Positions 54,621 to 64,000 are shown, numbered from the stretch's first letter. The stretch: 64,000 nt of DNA from Citrus sinensis (GCF_022201045.2 NC_068564.1:25077001-25141000); one strand, 5' to 3'. Notes: generated by a model not told the origin, from the sequence alone. A program made the numbers and translations.

Positions 54621-55415
54621 TGTTTGGGAGAGATACTGTTTGGGATAAATATGTCGACGAGACCAGGAATGACGAGCAGATATCTGATGGCAGAGCTCTG
54701 CGAACCGGTGTGTTCCATAAAAGCCTGGCACGCGGAGGAACAGGAGCAGAAATATCCTGCTCGTCCACGATGTTGTCATCCGCGAGGCCAATTCCCTATA
54801 AAAGGTATACGGCCATTCCGGCTAGAGGTCGATAGGCGAGGAGACCCGGTCGACGGCAGTTGGCAAGACATGCTCTCCAGCCCGAGAATCTAGGCACGAC
54901 ATCCACGCTTTCTCCTGAGCCGTGGCGTAACACGCAAGATCTCACAGGACCACGACAGCCACGCTTTCCCCTGAACCGTGGCGTAACACGCAAGATCTCT
55001 CAGAACCACGACAGCCACGCTTTCCCCTGAACCGTGGCGTAACACGCAAGATCCCCCGTTTGCCCATACCGCAGCAGTCAGAGCCCCAGACCGTCTCGAA
55101 AAAAGCGGAAAACTGGGATTCAGAGGAAGCCTATAAAAAGGTAGCCAACGAAGGTAAAAGGGTTAGCATTTTCAAGATAAAAGAGGAAACCACAAAAAAG
55201 CCATAAGACCTGTGGCAAGCGTTCCCCGAACCTTCATATCTGACTTGAGCGTCGGAGGGTTTGCGCCGGGAGAACAACCGGCGTACTCTGACTTGTCTGT
55301 GTGTGCAGGGACATCTGGAGAAGAAGCATTACTAGGAGACCTCCTGGTCGTGGTAAAGTTGATCGAGCAAGGATCCTGGTCGTAGAACGAGGAGAACCGG
55401 AATCTCGCATCAACA
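54621..55415 (+). repeat. 5' LTR of the Tat-type element, about 0.8 kb, with three 56-bp repeats
   Basis: The LTR ends CGCATCAACA at 55415. The start is one of two TGTTTGGGA sites, 54621 or 54638. Within it a 56-bp unit starting ccacgcttt and containing ccgtggcgtaacacgcaaga occurs at 54903, 54959 and 55015 (last copy partial). Two TATA-like sites are seen, cctataaaagg (about 54791) and cctataaaaagg (about 55130); the second, near the 3' part, is better placed for transcription start. Confidence 0.75.
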
Positions 55416-55416
55416 T

Positions 55417-55436
55417 TTTGGCGCCATCTGTGGGAA
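55417..55436 (+). other. primer-binding site of the Tat-type element
   Basis: TTTGGCGCCATCTGTGGGAA follows the LTR end by one base. This is a common primer-site sequence in plant gypsy elements of the Tat group. Confidence 0.8.
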
Positions 55437-55492
55437 CTAGAGCAAAAAGCTTCTGCTGATAGCAAGAAGAGGGGTGGAGTAAGCGAAAAGCA

Positions 55493-56563
55493 ATGGAGAC
55501 AGGAGGAAGTAGTGCACAAGGGGGTGATATGAGGCTTAACGATTCCGTGACGCTGAGGGAGATAGTCAGTGAGGCACGGGAAAAAGTCATGTTCGACCGG
55601 ATGGAACGGATGGAAAAGCAGATGGAGACCCTGACAACCATTCTGCATGAGCTACGGAGCGAGCGAAGGGTAACCCAAGAGGGAAGGGTGAGAGGCGGTG
55701 GAGTGGCACTAGGTCCCGATAGTGCGGGGAGAGGTCAAACCACAGGGAGATCTGGTGGTGAGAGGGGTAACGCACCTCTACGGGGAGAATTTCACAGAGA
55801 AAGAGAGCGGTCCCCGGCAAGACAGACTTGTGACGCGGACGACGGGGTGGTGAATGCAGAGGAAACCGAGTTGAGGCAACACTTGCAAGATGTAGAGCAG
55901 GAGCGGGATCAAGTTGCAGCACGTGACCCCGGTCGTGCAGGGCAGCTGGAGGAGGAAGTGCGCAGACTAGCGCAGATAATTGACGATATGCAAGGGAGGA
56001 ACAGAGCCCCTGGTTGGAGGATAATGCTGGACGGAGAATCACCGCTCTCAGCAGAGATCATGAGGGCAGTTATTCCGAGAGACTTCCGCCTCCCCGACCT
56101 CAGGTACGCGGGAAGAACTGACCCGCTGATGCACATAGAGCGCTTCAACGACATGACTGGGGTACAAGGATTATCTCAATCCCAAAGGTGCAGGGTGTTC
56201 CCGCTATCCCTTGAGGGACGTGCACGAGAATGGTACAGGAAACTTCCTCGGGGCAGCGTTAAAACCTTCGAGCAGATGTGCCAGGAATTCGCGGAGCAGT
56301 TCAGTGGGGCGATGTCACCGGAAGATGACATGATGGAGCTGAAAAGCATGAAACAGGGGGAGCAAGAAACCCTTCGGGAATTCATCAAGAGGTTTCATCG
56401 AGCTGTCCTCGACTTGGGAGCCTTCAACCACCCTCAGGCGTTAAGGGGATTGAAAGAAGGGGTGAAGATAGGAAGGCTGTGGTACAATTTGAGAAGCCCA
56501 GCTATTCAAACGTATGCGGCCGCATACGAACAGGCTAAAAGAGACATCGAGATTGAAGAGTAG
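55493..56563 (+). CDS. gag of the Tat-type element, 356 aa, ended by TAG
   Basis: The frame opens 78 bp after the LTR. An acidic/arginine-rich N-terminal half with coiled-coil-like EQERDQV...LEEEVRRLAQII precedes the retrotransposon gag domain at about residues 180-340 (DPLMHIERFNDMTG, then PLSLEGRAREWYRKLPRGSV, then ETLREFIKRFHRAV). It ends IEIEE then TAG. The following codons in the same frame continue without a shift to the downstream polyprotein. The zinc knuckle typical of this group, CKFHGTHGHTTAEC (C-x2-H-x4-H-x4-C), lies in the next segment at about 57047-57090. The TAG is therefore inside what is normally one gag unit, or is a leaky stop. Confidence 0.88.
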   Translation: METGGSSAQGGDMRLNDSVTLREIVSEAREKVMFDRMERMEKQMETLTTILHELRSERRVTQEGRVRGGGVALGPDSAGRGQTTGRSGGERGNAPLRGEFHRERERSPARQTCDADDGVVNAEETELRQHLQDVEQERDQVAARDPGRAGQLEEEVRRLAQIIDDMQGRNRAPGWRIMLDGESPLSAEIMRAVIPRDFRLPDLRYAGRTDPLMHIERFNDMTGVQGLSQSQRCRVFPLSLEGRAREWYRKLPRGSVKTFEQMCQEFAEQFSGAMSPEDDMMELKSMKQGEQETLREFIKRFHRAVLDLGAFNHPQALRGLKEGVKIGRLWYNLRSPAIQTYAAAYEQAKRDIEIEE

Positions 56564-59500
56564 AAGGCTGCACGGATCAAGACAGACCAGTTAGAAGGGT
56601 TGGGGAGGAGAGAGATGAAAGCATTACCAGGGAACGGGCCGATCAGGAGGAGGGACCACCAGGCCTCCGGTAGTGGGGGAGGAGGCAGGGTCACTGCTTA
56701 CCAGCCTCATCAAAGGCCACCACAGTATCAGCGCAGCAGGGCGCAACCTCCTCGTTCCCCAGCTAGGGAGCCTTGGAGAAGGCATGAGTTGGCATCTGGT
56801 GATCTTCATCAGCACCCCCACGGTAGCAGAGCGAGCAGACCAGAAGTACTTCCACCACCCCCAACTCAGAGCGGGGCAAACAGAGAAAGAGCAGTGCACC
56901 TGATCGACCAGAACCCGGACTATAGGCGGTACACTTCCTTGAAGATGTCCCTGGATGAGGTGTACGAGGCCATAAAGGATCGAGGGCTGCTGCACCTCCC
57001 TACACCAATAACAAAGCTACCCAACAGGAGGGATAGAGGACGTTATTGTAAGTTCCATGGCACCCATGGCCATACCACAGCAGAGTGTAGAGATCTCAAG
57101 ACCCAAGTCGAAGATCTGGTGAGAAATCGGTACCTGGACGAGTTTATGGATGGGACTTTCCCGATGGTGGCCACAACAGATGAAGGGGAGCAGAGTGATA
57201 GAATCTTGAGGCACGAGCAGCCCGCGGTAAGGGTGATAGCGGGGGGCCCAACATTGGCCGGAGATTCAAACAGATCGAGAAAAAATTATGCTAGGTACGC
57301 CATGACCAGTAAAGAGGTACTCCTCCACACCCCAGCAGCCAAACGGGCAAGGGTCAGGCAAGTGCCAATCATGTGGACGGATGAGGATGAGGAAGGGATC
57401 CTATACCCCCACGAGGATGCCTTAGTCATCAAGGCTACGGTCGCTAGCAAGAAGTTTGACCGGATACTGGTTGATACAGGGAGCTCAGTTGATGTGTTAT
57501 TTAAGTCAACCCTGGAAGAGATGGGAATAGCCGACCGGAAGTTGGAACACACCAACACCTCCTTGAAGGGGTTCGGAGGAGGGAAGCTGGTTCCTCTGGG
57601 CGTGGTCGAACTACCTATCACAATTGGGAGCCCCCCGACAGAAAGAACAATGATACTGGACTTTGTCGTAGTGGAGGAGGAAGGTCCTTACCAGATGATC
57701 CTAGGTCGGCCGTTTTTAAGGATGAGCAAAGCGGTGTTGTCCAACCATTATCTGGCTCTGAAGTACCGGGTGAATGGGGTAGTAGGAGTGGTACGAGGAG
57801 ACCAGAGGATCGCAAGAAGCTGCTACTCCTCGGCAGCAAGGGAGGCAATGCAGATAACATCCCTCGATACCCGAGTGGAAAACAAGACTGGCAGGCAAGA
57901 ACCTGTAGAGGATCTGGAAACGGTAAGCATGGGACCAGAGAACTCGGGAAAGACGATCAGAATCGGGTCGAGACTGAAGGGAGAGCAAAAGCAGGAGTTG
58001 GTGAAATGCTTACGGGCTCATGCTGATGTGTTTGCCTGGACACATGAAGACATGCCAGGGATTGACCCTGAGGTAGCGTGTCATAAGCTGGCAATAAAGA
58101 AAGGTGCTCGGGTAGTAAGGCAGAAGAGAAGGTGCTTCAACCAGGAGAGGTATGAGGCTGTAAATGACGAGGTGGAGAAGCTCCTGAGAGCAGGGTTCAT
58201 TCGGGAAGTCAGTTACCCAGAGTGGATATCAAATGTGGTGTTGGTAAAGAAGGCAAACGGCAAGTGGAGGATGTGTGTGGATTTCACAGACCTCAACAAG
58301 GCGTGCCCAAAAGACAGCTTCCCTTTACCAAGGATCGATCAGCTAGTAGATTCAACAGCTGGACATGGTCTGCTTAGCTTCATGGACGCATTCTCGGGAT
58401 ACAACCAGATCCCCATGTACGAGCAGGATGAGGAGAGCACGGCTTTCATCACTAACCAAGGTTTGTTCTGTTACAGGGTGATGCCATTCGGTCTCAAGAA
58501 TGCTGGGGCCACCTATCAAAGGCTGGTGAACAAAATCTTTAAGCCGTTGATCGGGAAAACCATGGAGGTGTACGTGGATGACATGATCACCAAGTCCAAG
58601 ATCCCGAAGGAACACGTTAGACACCTTGAGGAGACATTCGAGCTTTTGAGGAAGTATAAGATGAAGCTCAATCCGGAGAAGTGTGCTTTTGGGGTCGAGT
58701 CAGGGAAATTCCTGGGATTCATGGTGAGCCATAGGGAGATTGAAGCAAATCCCGAGAAAATCCAGGCGATTGTGCAAATGACGTCTCCTCGTAACCTGAA
58801 GGAGACACAGGGCCTCACGGGGAGGTTGGCGGCGTTGAGCAGATTCATATCCAAAGCTACAGACAAGTGTCAGCCATTCTTTCAAGTGATAAGGAGGGGA
58901 AAGAAAACAGAATGGACCCCAGAATGCGAGGAAGCCTTCCGGAACTTGAAACAATACTTGCAGCAAGCTCCGCTGCTGTCCACACCGAGGAACGGGGACA
59001 AGTTGTATCTGTATTTGGCGGTATCGGATCGGGCCGCCAGTTCTGTTCTGGTGAGAGAGGAAGAAGGAGTTCAGTATCCGATATACTACACCAGCAAGGC
59101 CCTGCTCGACGCGGAGACCAGATACCCACCGTTGGAGAAATGGGCACTTGCCCTTGTGGTTGCTGCTCGGAAGTTGAGGCCATATTTCCAAGCATTCCCG
59201 GTCTCGGTAATAACAAACCAGCCATTGCGTCAAACTCTGCACAAGCCAGATGCCTCTGGTCGACTCGTCAAGTGGGCTGTGGAGCTGAGCGAATTCGACA
59301 TAGACTATAAACCCCGCGCAGCGATAAAGGCCCAGGCAATGGCCGATTTCGTAGCTGAATTCACCGAGCCCGAAACATGCTTAGGTCAACAAGATGCAGT
59401 TATAGGTAATGACGAAACTCAAGTATGGCAGATGTCTGTAGATGGGTCATCAGGGGAGCGGGGTTCAGGAGCAGGGATCGTCCTGGAAGGCCCAGAGGGA

Positions 59501-60655
59501 GAGGAGATCTCTTATGCTGTAAAGTTGGAATTTGCAGCCACAAATAACCAGGCAGAGTACGAAGCCTTGATAGCAGGCCTGGAATTGGCTAGGGCCGTGA
59601 AAGCAGACAGAGTTAAGATCAGAACTGATTCCCAGCTGGTTGCGAATCATGTCAGTGAAAGATTCCAACTAAGAGAGGAGAAGATGGAACAGTACCTGAA
59701 GATAGTCAGGCAGATGATGGGGAAGTTCGAAGCAGTGGAGGTGATACAAATCCCCAGGGAGCAGAATAGTCGAGCAGACATTTTGGCTAGGATGGCAGCA
59801 GTAGCCGACCCAAAAATGCCAAAGTCGGTCCCTCTAGAAATGAAGTCCACCCCAAGTATCGAGCAGAATTTGGGGGTGTTGCGGATAGAAAAAAAATGCT
59901 CGTGGAGGGACCCGATAGTTTCATACCTTAGAGACGGGGTATTACCACCACATAAGCTGCGAGCTCGGAAGATTAGAGCTCAGGCCTCGAGATACACGAT
60001 GATCGATGGGGTACTGTATCGGCGAGGATACACGTTACCGTTCCTTCGGTGTTTGGATGACGACGACGCGGATTACGTGCTGAGAGAAGTACATGAAGGA
60101 ATTTGTGGAAATCATTCTGGCGGGAGGTCCCTGGCCCACAAGGTCCTAAGGCAGGGATATTTCTGGCCGACAATGCACCAGGATGCGCAAAAGAAAACCA
60201 GGGGTTGTGCAAGCTGCCAGAGTTTTGAAAGTTTCTCCAACCAACCACCAGAGAAGCTCACCTCTATGGCCTCCCCTTGGCCATTTGCTCAATGGGGAAT
60301 TGATCTGATCGGCCCATTGCCAAAAGGACGAGGAGCAGCAACACATGCAATAGTTGCTATAGATTACTTCACGAAGTGGATAGAGGTGGAAGCCCTTAGC
60401 AGGATCACGGAGAAGAAAACAACAGACTTCGTGTGGAGAAACCTGGTCTGTCGATACGGGATCCCTTATGCCTTGGTAACGGATAATGGCAGGCAGTTCG
60501 ATAATCACAGCTTCAGGGATTTCTGCCAGAACCTCGGGATAGAGCTGAAGTATTGCTCGCCTGCTCACCCTCAATCGAATGGACAAGTAGAAGCCGCCAA
60601 CAAGACCATCAAGAGGCTTCTGAAAACCAGGCTTGGTGCAAAAAAGGGTGCGTGA
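56564..60655 (+). CDS. polyprotein of the Tat-type element: protease, RT, two RNase H domains, integrase
   Basis: In frame with gag; first ATG 56600 (1,351 codons). Residues counted from there: CxxHxxxxHxxxxC knuckle about 150-163; protease ILVDTGSSVDVLF about 287-300; RT about 515-700 with MCVDFTDLNKACPKDSFPLP and YVDDMI at about 657; first RNase H about 795-920 (AVSDRAASSVLV, YTSKALLDAETRY); second, archaeal-type RNase H about 943-1065 (MSVDGSSGERGSGAGIVL, NNQAEYEALIAGLELA, IRTDSQLV); integrase zinc finger about 1165-1210 (HEGICGNHSGGRS, CASCQ) and catalytic D, D, E in GIDLIGPL, TDNGRQF and NGQVEAANK. It ends at TGA 60653-60655 just after the integrase core, with the C-terminal part continuing in the same frame. 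Confidence 0.93.
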   Translation, partial: KAARIKTDQLEGLGRREMKALPGNGPIRRRDHQASGSGGGGRVTAYQPHQRPPQYQRSRAQPPRSPAREPWRRHELASGDLHQHPHGSRASRPEVLPPPPTQSGANRERAVHLIDQNPDYRRYTSLKMSLDEVYEAIKDRGLLHLPTPITKLPNRRDRGRYCKFHGTHGHTTAECRDLKTQVEDLVRNRYLDEFMDGTFPMVATTDEGEQSDRILRHEQPAVRVIAGGPTLAGDSNRSRKNYARYAMTSKEVLLHTPAAKRARVRQVPIMWTDEDEEGILYPHEDALVIKATVASKKFDRILVDTGSSVDVLFKSTLEEMGIADRKLEHTNTSLKGFGGGKLVPLGVVELPITIGSPPTERTMILDFVVVEEEGPYQMILGRPFLRMSKAVLSNHYLALKYRVNGVVGVVRGDQRIARSCYSSAAREAMQITSLDTRVENKTGRQEPVEDLETVSMGPENSGKTIRIGSRLKGEQKQELVKCLRAHADVFAWTHEDMPGIDPEVACHKLAIKKGARVVRQKRRCFNQERYEAVNDEVEKLLRAGFIREVSYPEWISNVVLVKKANGKWRMCVDFTDLNKACPKDSFPLPRIDQLVDSTAGHGLLSFMDAFSGYNQIPMYEQDEESTAFITNQGLFCYRVMPFGLKNAGATYQRLVNKIFKPLIGKTMEVYVDDMITKSKIPKEHVRHLEETFELLRKYKMKLNPEKCAFGVESGKFLGFMVSHREIEANPEKIQAIVQMTSPRNLKETQGLTGRLAALSRFISKATDKCQPFFQVIRRGKKTEWTPECEEAFRNLKQYLQQAPLLSTPRNGDKLYLYLAVSDRAASSVLVREEEGVQYPIYYTSKALLDAETRYPPLEKWALALVVAARKLRPYFQAFPVSVITNQPLRQTLHKPDASGRLVKWAVELSEFDIDYKPRAAIKAQAMADFVAEFTEPETCLGQQDAVIGNDETQVWQMSVDGSSGERGSGAGIVLEGPEGEEISYAVKLEFAATNNQAEYEALIAGLELARAVKADRVKIRTDSQLVANHVSERFQLREEKMEQYLKIVRQMMGKFEAVEVIQIPREQNSRADILARMAAVADPKMPKSVPLEMKSTPSIEQNLGVLRIEKKCSWRDPIVSYLRDGVLPPHKLRARKIRAQASRYTMIDGVLYRRGYTLPFLRCLDDDDADYVLREVHEGICGNHSGGRSLAHKVLRQGYFWPTMHQDAQKKTRGCASCQSFESFSNQPPEKLTSMASPWPFAQWGIDLIGPLPKGRGAATHAIVAIDYFTKWIEVEALSRITEKKTTDFVWRNLVCRYGIPYALVTDNGRQFDNHSFRDFCQNLGIELKYCSPAHPQSNGQVEAANKTIKRLLKTRLGAKKGA

Positions 60656-61138
60656 GTTGACGAGCTGTCAGGTGTGCTATGGGCATACAGAACAACCCAC
60701 AAAACCGCAACGGGGGAGACACCGTTCGCTTTGGCTTTCGGACACGAAGCGGTCGTGCCGGCCGAGATAGGAACGACCACACACCGGACAGATCATTTCA
60801 ATGAGCAGGAGAACGACGAGCAGATATGTTTGAATCTTGATCTGCTGACGGAAAAGAGGGAGCAAGCAGCCGAGCGATCAGTCACTTACCAACAGAGGGT
60901 TGCTCGGTACTATAACCAGAAGGTGAACATACGGCAATTCAGGGTCGGAGACTGGGTACTGAGAAGAGTGAATCAGAGCACCAAAGATTCCACTCAAGGG
61001 GTGCTGGGACCGAATTGGGAAGGGCCATATAGAGTCAAGCAGATAGCGGGACCCGGGGCTTACAGGCTGGTTCGCGCGGACGGCCACGAGGTGAAACGCC
61101 CATGGAACGCAGCACACCTCCGAAAATACTTCCAGTAA
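60656..61138 (+). CDS. integrase C-terminal part of the Tat-type element, after an in-frame TGA
   Basis: The same frame as the polyprotein continues with VDELSGVLWAYRTTHKTATG, then ETPFALAFGHEAVVPAEIG, then QFRVGDWVLRRV, then LGPNWEGPYRVKQIAGPGAYRLV and ends LRKYFQ. This is the end of the integrase core and its C-terminal domain. Only one stop codon separates it from the upstream part, which fits a single point mutation. Confidence 0.88.
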   Translation, partial: VDELSGVLWAYRTTHKTATGETPFALAFGHEAVVPAEIGTTTHRTDHFNEQENDEQICLNLDLLTEKREQAAERSVTYQQRVARYYNQKVNIRQFRVGDWVLRRVNQSTKDSTQGVLGPNWEGPYRVKQIAGPGAYRLVRADGHEVKRPWNAAHLRKYFQ

Positions 61139-61276
61139 GATTTGCTCACATTTGAGAGCTATTTCTGCTCAGGCTCATTATCGCTTATCTTTTACGCTTT
61201 ATGTCCCAAACAATTTTATGTAAGTCGAATCCTGCCATTAATGAAGCAATTTTACGCTTGAAACTAAGAAATTATC

Positions 61277-62119
61277 CAAGGCATGCAAAGGCTCGCCAAG
61301 TCTCAAAGCCTGTCTTATGGCGAGACAGAAGCCAAGCATGCCAGGATCTGCTCGGCCACGAGAAGGCAGCAGAATCCCAACCTTTGAAGAATCCAAGGCA
61401 TGCAAAGGCTCGCCAAGTCTCAAAGCCTGTCTTATGGCGAGACAGAAGCCAAGCATGCCAGGATCTGCTCGGCCACGAGAAGGCAGCAGAATCCCAACCT
61501 TTGAAGAATCCAAGGCATGCAAAGGCTCGCCAAGTCTCAAAGCCTGTCTTATGGCGAGACAGAAGCCAAGCATGTCAGGATCTGCTCGGCCACGAGAAGG
61601 CAGCAGAATCCCAACCTTTGAAGAATCCAAGGCATGCAAAGGCTCGCCAAGTCTCAAAGCCTGTCTGATGGCGAGACAGAAGCCAAGCATGCCAGGATCT
61701 GCTCGACCACGAGAAGGCGAGCAGACTCCAAAACGTTTGAAGAAATTATCCAAGGCATGCAAAGGCTCGCCAAGTCTCAAAGCCTGTCTTATGGCGAGAC
61801 AGAAGCCAAGCATGCCAGGATCTGCTCGACCACGAGAAGGCGAGCAGACTCCAAAACGTTTGAAGAAATTATCCAAGGCATGCAAAGGCTCGCCAAGTCT
61901 CAAAGCCTGTCTTATGGCGAGACAGAAGCCAAGCATGCCAGGATCTGCTCGACCACGAGAAGACGAGCAGACTCCAAAACGTTTGAAGAAATTATCCAAG
62001 GCATGCAAAGGCTCGCCAAGTCTCAAAGCCTGTCTTATGGCGAGACCAAAGCCAAGCGTGCCAGGATCTGCTCGGCCGCGCAAAGGCAAACCGAATCCCA
62101 GGCATTGAGAGATCTTAAA
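61277..62119. repeat. seven tandem repeats of 117 or 123 bp between pol and the antisense ORF
   Basis: The unit landmark ccaaggcatgcaaaggctcg occurs at about 61277, 61394, 61511, 61628, 61751, 61874 and 61997, with a degenerate trace near 62119. Spacing is 117, 117, 117, then 123, 123, 123, about 122. The two subtypes differ in the linker (aaggcagcagaatcccaacc versus aaggcgagcagactccaaaa, plus an ATTATC-type insertion). Both lengths are multiples of three, so long frames stay open on both strands (263, 168 and 155 codons on plus, 295 on minus); these are not treated as genes. Confidence 0.9.
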
Positions 62120-62309
62120 AGGCATGCGGCAAAACCATGAGCCAAGCCGGAACCTGCTCGTCTAGACAAAGAAAAGCAGATTCTCAAACGAAAATTAACT
62201 CATAATTACAACACAAGAAAGTAATCAAAAAATATCTTTATTAATTGGTTAATGATTAACAGAGGAGATAATTTTCATGAACATTGTCCATTACAACAAA
62301 AGAAATATA

Positions 62310-64000
62310 TCAAAAAGACGGCGGATCTGTGAGCCGAGCAGCATCGGTTGGCTGGACCTCCTCAGGTGCGGGGGGGGTATCGCCAGTTGCGTCCGGGGGG
62401 GTGCTCGCCTCGCCAACTTCAGCAGGGACTCCACGAGGAGGAGAGTTTTCCTCCTCAATCACGATCGGCTCCACCCCCTCGGCATCTTCCTTGGCCGCCT
62501 CCTCATCCATATGCCGAGCAACGCCAGCTGCAAGGTCATCCATCTTGAGGTCAGGGTGTTGCTTCCCGAGGACGGCCATGATGCAACGATAGGAATGCCG
62601 GAGTCCCTGGTCGTACTGGTTGTCGGCCTCCCTCTCCAAGTTCTCGACCTGAGCTCGGTGGGAGTCACGGAGAGACTCGAGCTGAGCCTCATACATAGCC
62701 TTCTGCCTTTGCAGATCCTCCTTGACCTTGGTAAACTCCTCCTCGAGGGTAATGGCTTTTGCTTGAGCAAGTGATTCTTGCTCTATCAGCTTCAGATTCT
62801 CGAGATTCAGCTCCCCTGCTTTCTTCTCGGCAACGTCAGCTCTGTTCGTCGCCGATTGGATATCCTCCTTCATCTTCCGGTCGTAGCGGCCAACCTTAGC
62901 CTTGTAATAGGTGGTCATGCAGCTGAGGTGGAAAGCGCTATGCTGCATGGCCCCCACCAGCTCACCCAAGGTGCGGCCGTCAAAGGCCTCCAGGTCCCTC
63001 TTGCTCACGGATTTAGTTAACTCATTGAGGTAAGGGACCAGATGTTCTGCTCGGCTGTCCGGTAAGCGAGGTCGAGGCCCGACAGGAGGAGAAGAGGTAG
63101 CAGGATCTGTGGCTACTCCACTAGCTTCCCCGACTTCTACAGGAGCCGGAGGTAAAATCTTCAAGGGTGGGGCCTGCTGCACGATGTGGGCCCGCTTCGC
63201 GGTAGGGGCATCCTTACTCTCGTCCCTCTTCGTGGTCGGAGGTCGAGAACGTTTTCGGGTCAGAGCCCCAATCACAGCGTCCTCCATCCTATGGCCAGGA
63301 AGTATCAAGCGAGACTCGAGCAAGTTGTATGTGGATATCAGTTCCCGGCTCGAGCAGGAATTGACTAGCACAGCCTCAACCCGTTTGAGCGGGCCGGGTC
63401 GGAGTGGGAAATGAACGCCCCAAGAAACTACAACATAAACAGACACTTGGTTAGAAACAAGAACAATTATGGATACAAGGCATCTGGAGCGAGCAGGCAA
63501 CCTGGGACCGTGAAACGGGGTGGGACCCGATAATCCTTCCCGTCCATTTGTGCGACCTGACCCCAAGGACCCCCAGCAAAAAAGAACTTTCTCTTCCAAT
63601 TCCCACCACCACCAGTAGGGAGGTCGGTTATAGGTTTCCTGCTCTTGGTGCTAGATTGGAAGTAGTACCAGCCGGCATCTTTGGGGCTGCTCTTTAGCTG
63701 GTACATGTGCTTCACCTCATCAACCGTGGGCTCGCTTTGGCAACATCTGTCCCACAATATGAACAGACCAGAGAGCACTCTCCACCCGTTGGGATTCAGC
63801 TGACCAGGAGCTAGATTTAGCCCGTTAAGTATCCGGGCAAAGTAAGGTTGCAAGGGACACCTCAGCCCGTACTTAAAGCTGTCCAGATACAGGGTAACAT
63901 ATCCCCTAGGAGGCCGGCTGGGAGCATCCTTCTTTCCCGGGACCTTGAGAGGTATCTCGCCAGGAATGCTATACCTCAGCCGGAGGTCCTCGAGCTCATC
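62310..64000 (-). CDS. antisense additional ORF of the Tat-type element, spliced, 5' end outside window
   Basis: Exon 2 is 62310-63427; exon 1 extends from 63502 past the window edge; a 74-bp intron (63428-63501, GT...AG on the minus strand) joins them in frame. Exon 1 encodes a domain like the putative gypsy-type transposon family (PF04195): YGLRCPLQPYFARILNGLNL, then APGQLNPNGWRVLSGLFILW, then DAGWYYFQS and NWKRKFFFAGG. Exon 2 encodes a basic, proline-rich linker (RKRSRPPTTKRDESKDAPTA) and a coiled coil at the C-terminal half (KKAGELNLENLKLIEQE... EAQLESLRDSHRAQVENLE), ending LTDPPSF. The role of this antisense protein in Tat-type elements is not established. Confidence 0.8.

Larger units (their letters stand above)
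54621..64000 (+). mobile_element. Tat-lineage Ty3/gypsy retrotransposon, 3' end outside the window
   Basis: Order: 5' LTR (about 54621 or 54638 to 55415), primer site, gag, protease, RT, RNase H, second RNase H, integrase, tandem repeats, antisense additional ORF. The extra RNase H and the antisense ORF are hallmarks of the Tat group (Retand, Grande and similar). Composition is distinctly GC-rich compared with the surroundings. The reading frame is nearly intact, broken only by two single in-frame stops. The 3' LTR is not in the window, so age and target duplication cannot be judged. Confidence 0.9.

Noticed and set aside
58700..59242. 180-residue minus-strand frame opposite the Tat-type RT/RNase H
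   Set aside because: Shadow frame of a well-supported coding region on the plus strand.
61238..62125. Long open frames on both strands (295 codons minus; 263, 168 and 155 codons plus)
   Set aside because: They come from tandem repeats whose length is a multiple of three; a stop-free unit gives a long frame in every phase. No domain or start context supports translation.

Overview
The window is nuclear DNA of a eudicot plant. The evidence is GT-AG introns, a seven-exon class TPS-a terpene synthase gene, plant-type LTR retrotransposons (Ty3/gypsy Athila-, Tat- and chromovirus-like, plus Ty1/copia), a plant L1-type LINE with a DUF4283-like ORF1, and many MITE or hAT-type short elements. The composition is AT-rich except for one GC-rich Tat-lineage element at the right end. 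I cannot name the species; a woody eudicot is a guess only.

Layout. 1-10792 is a nest of Ty3/gypsy elements on the minus strand. Element A enters from the left edge (gag, primer-binding site, 389-bp LTR) and sits inside an LTR of element B. Element B is a decayed gag-pol copy at about 2115-9828. Each of B's two LTRs is split by a solo LTR from an unrelated family (2279-3658 copia-like; 8093-9393 gypsy-like), both with perfect 5-bp target duplications. A third LTR of the B family lies at 9968-10792. 10793-16678 is mostly unannotated AT-rich DNA with a 664-bp hAT-like element, a 423-bp element with a 3-bp duplication, a broken copy of the signal peptidase SPC12 gene, and a local duplication. 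16684-24306 is a young Athila-like element with 1,197-bp LTRs that lacks reverse transcriptase, RNase H and the integrase core. 24312-31600 holds a duplicated segment with a copia relic, a large A-rich tandem array with a higher-order 1,230-bp period (about 26700-29350), a second copy of the hAT-like element, and a 360-bp tandem duplication carrying a MITE just upstream of the terpene synthase.

Genes. Three host genes look intact: a 566-residue sesquiterpene-type terpene synthase (31610-35154), a 135-residue single-RRM protein resembling mitochondrial ORRM2 (36183-38210), and a 134-residue plant protein of unknown function (53279-54061). All three are on the plus strand and show no functional link. 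Between them lie nested hAT-like elements (40312-41489), a 150-bp truncated LINE tail and a full-length LINE (42298-48225, minus strand), each LINE with a long target duplication.

The right end, from about 54621, is a Tat-lineage Ty3/gypsy element on the plus strand: 5' LTR, PBS, gag, and protease/RT/dual RNase H/integrase interrupted by single in-frame stops. A block of 117/123-bp tandem repeats follows, then an antisense, spliced additional ORF that runs out of the window. All coordinates and translations were made by eye from the sequence; no alignment or database search was run.
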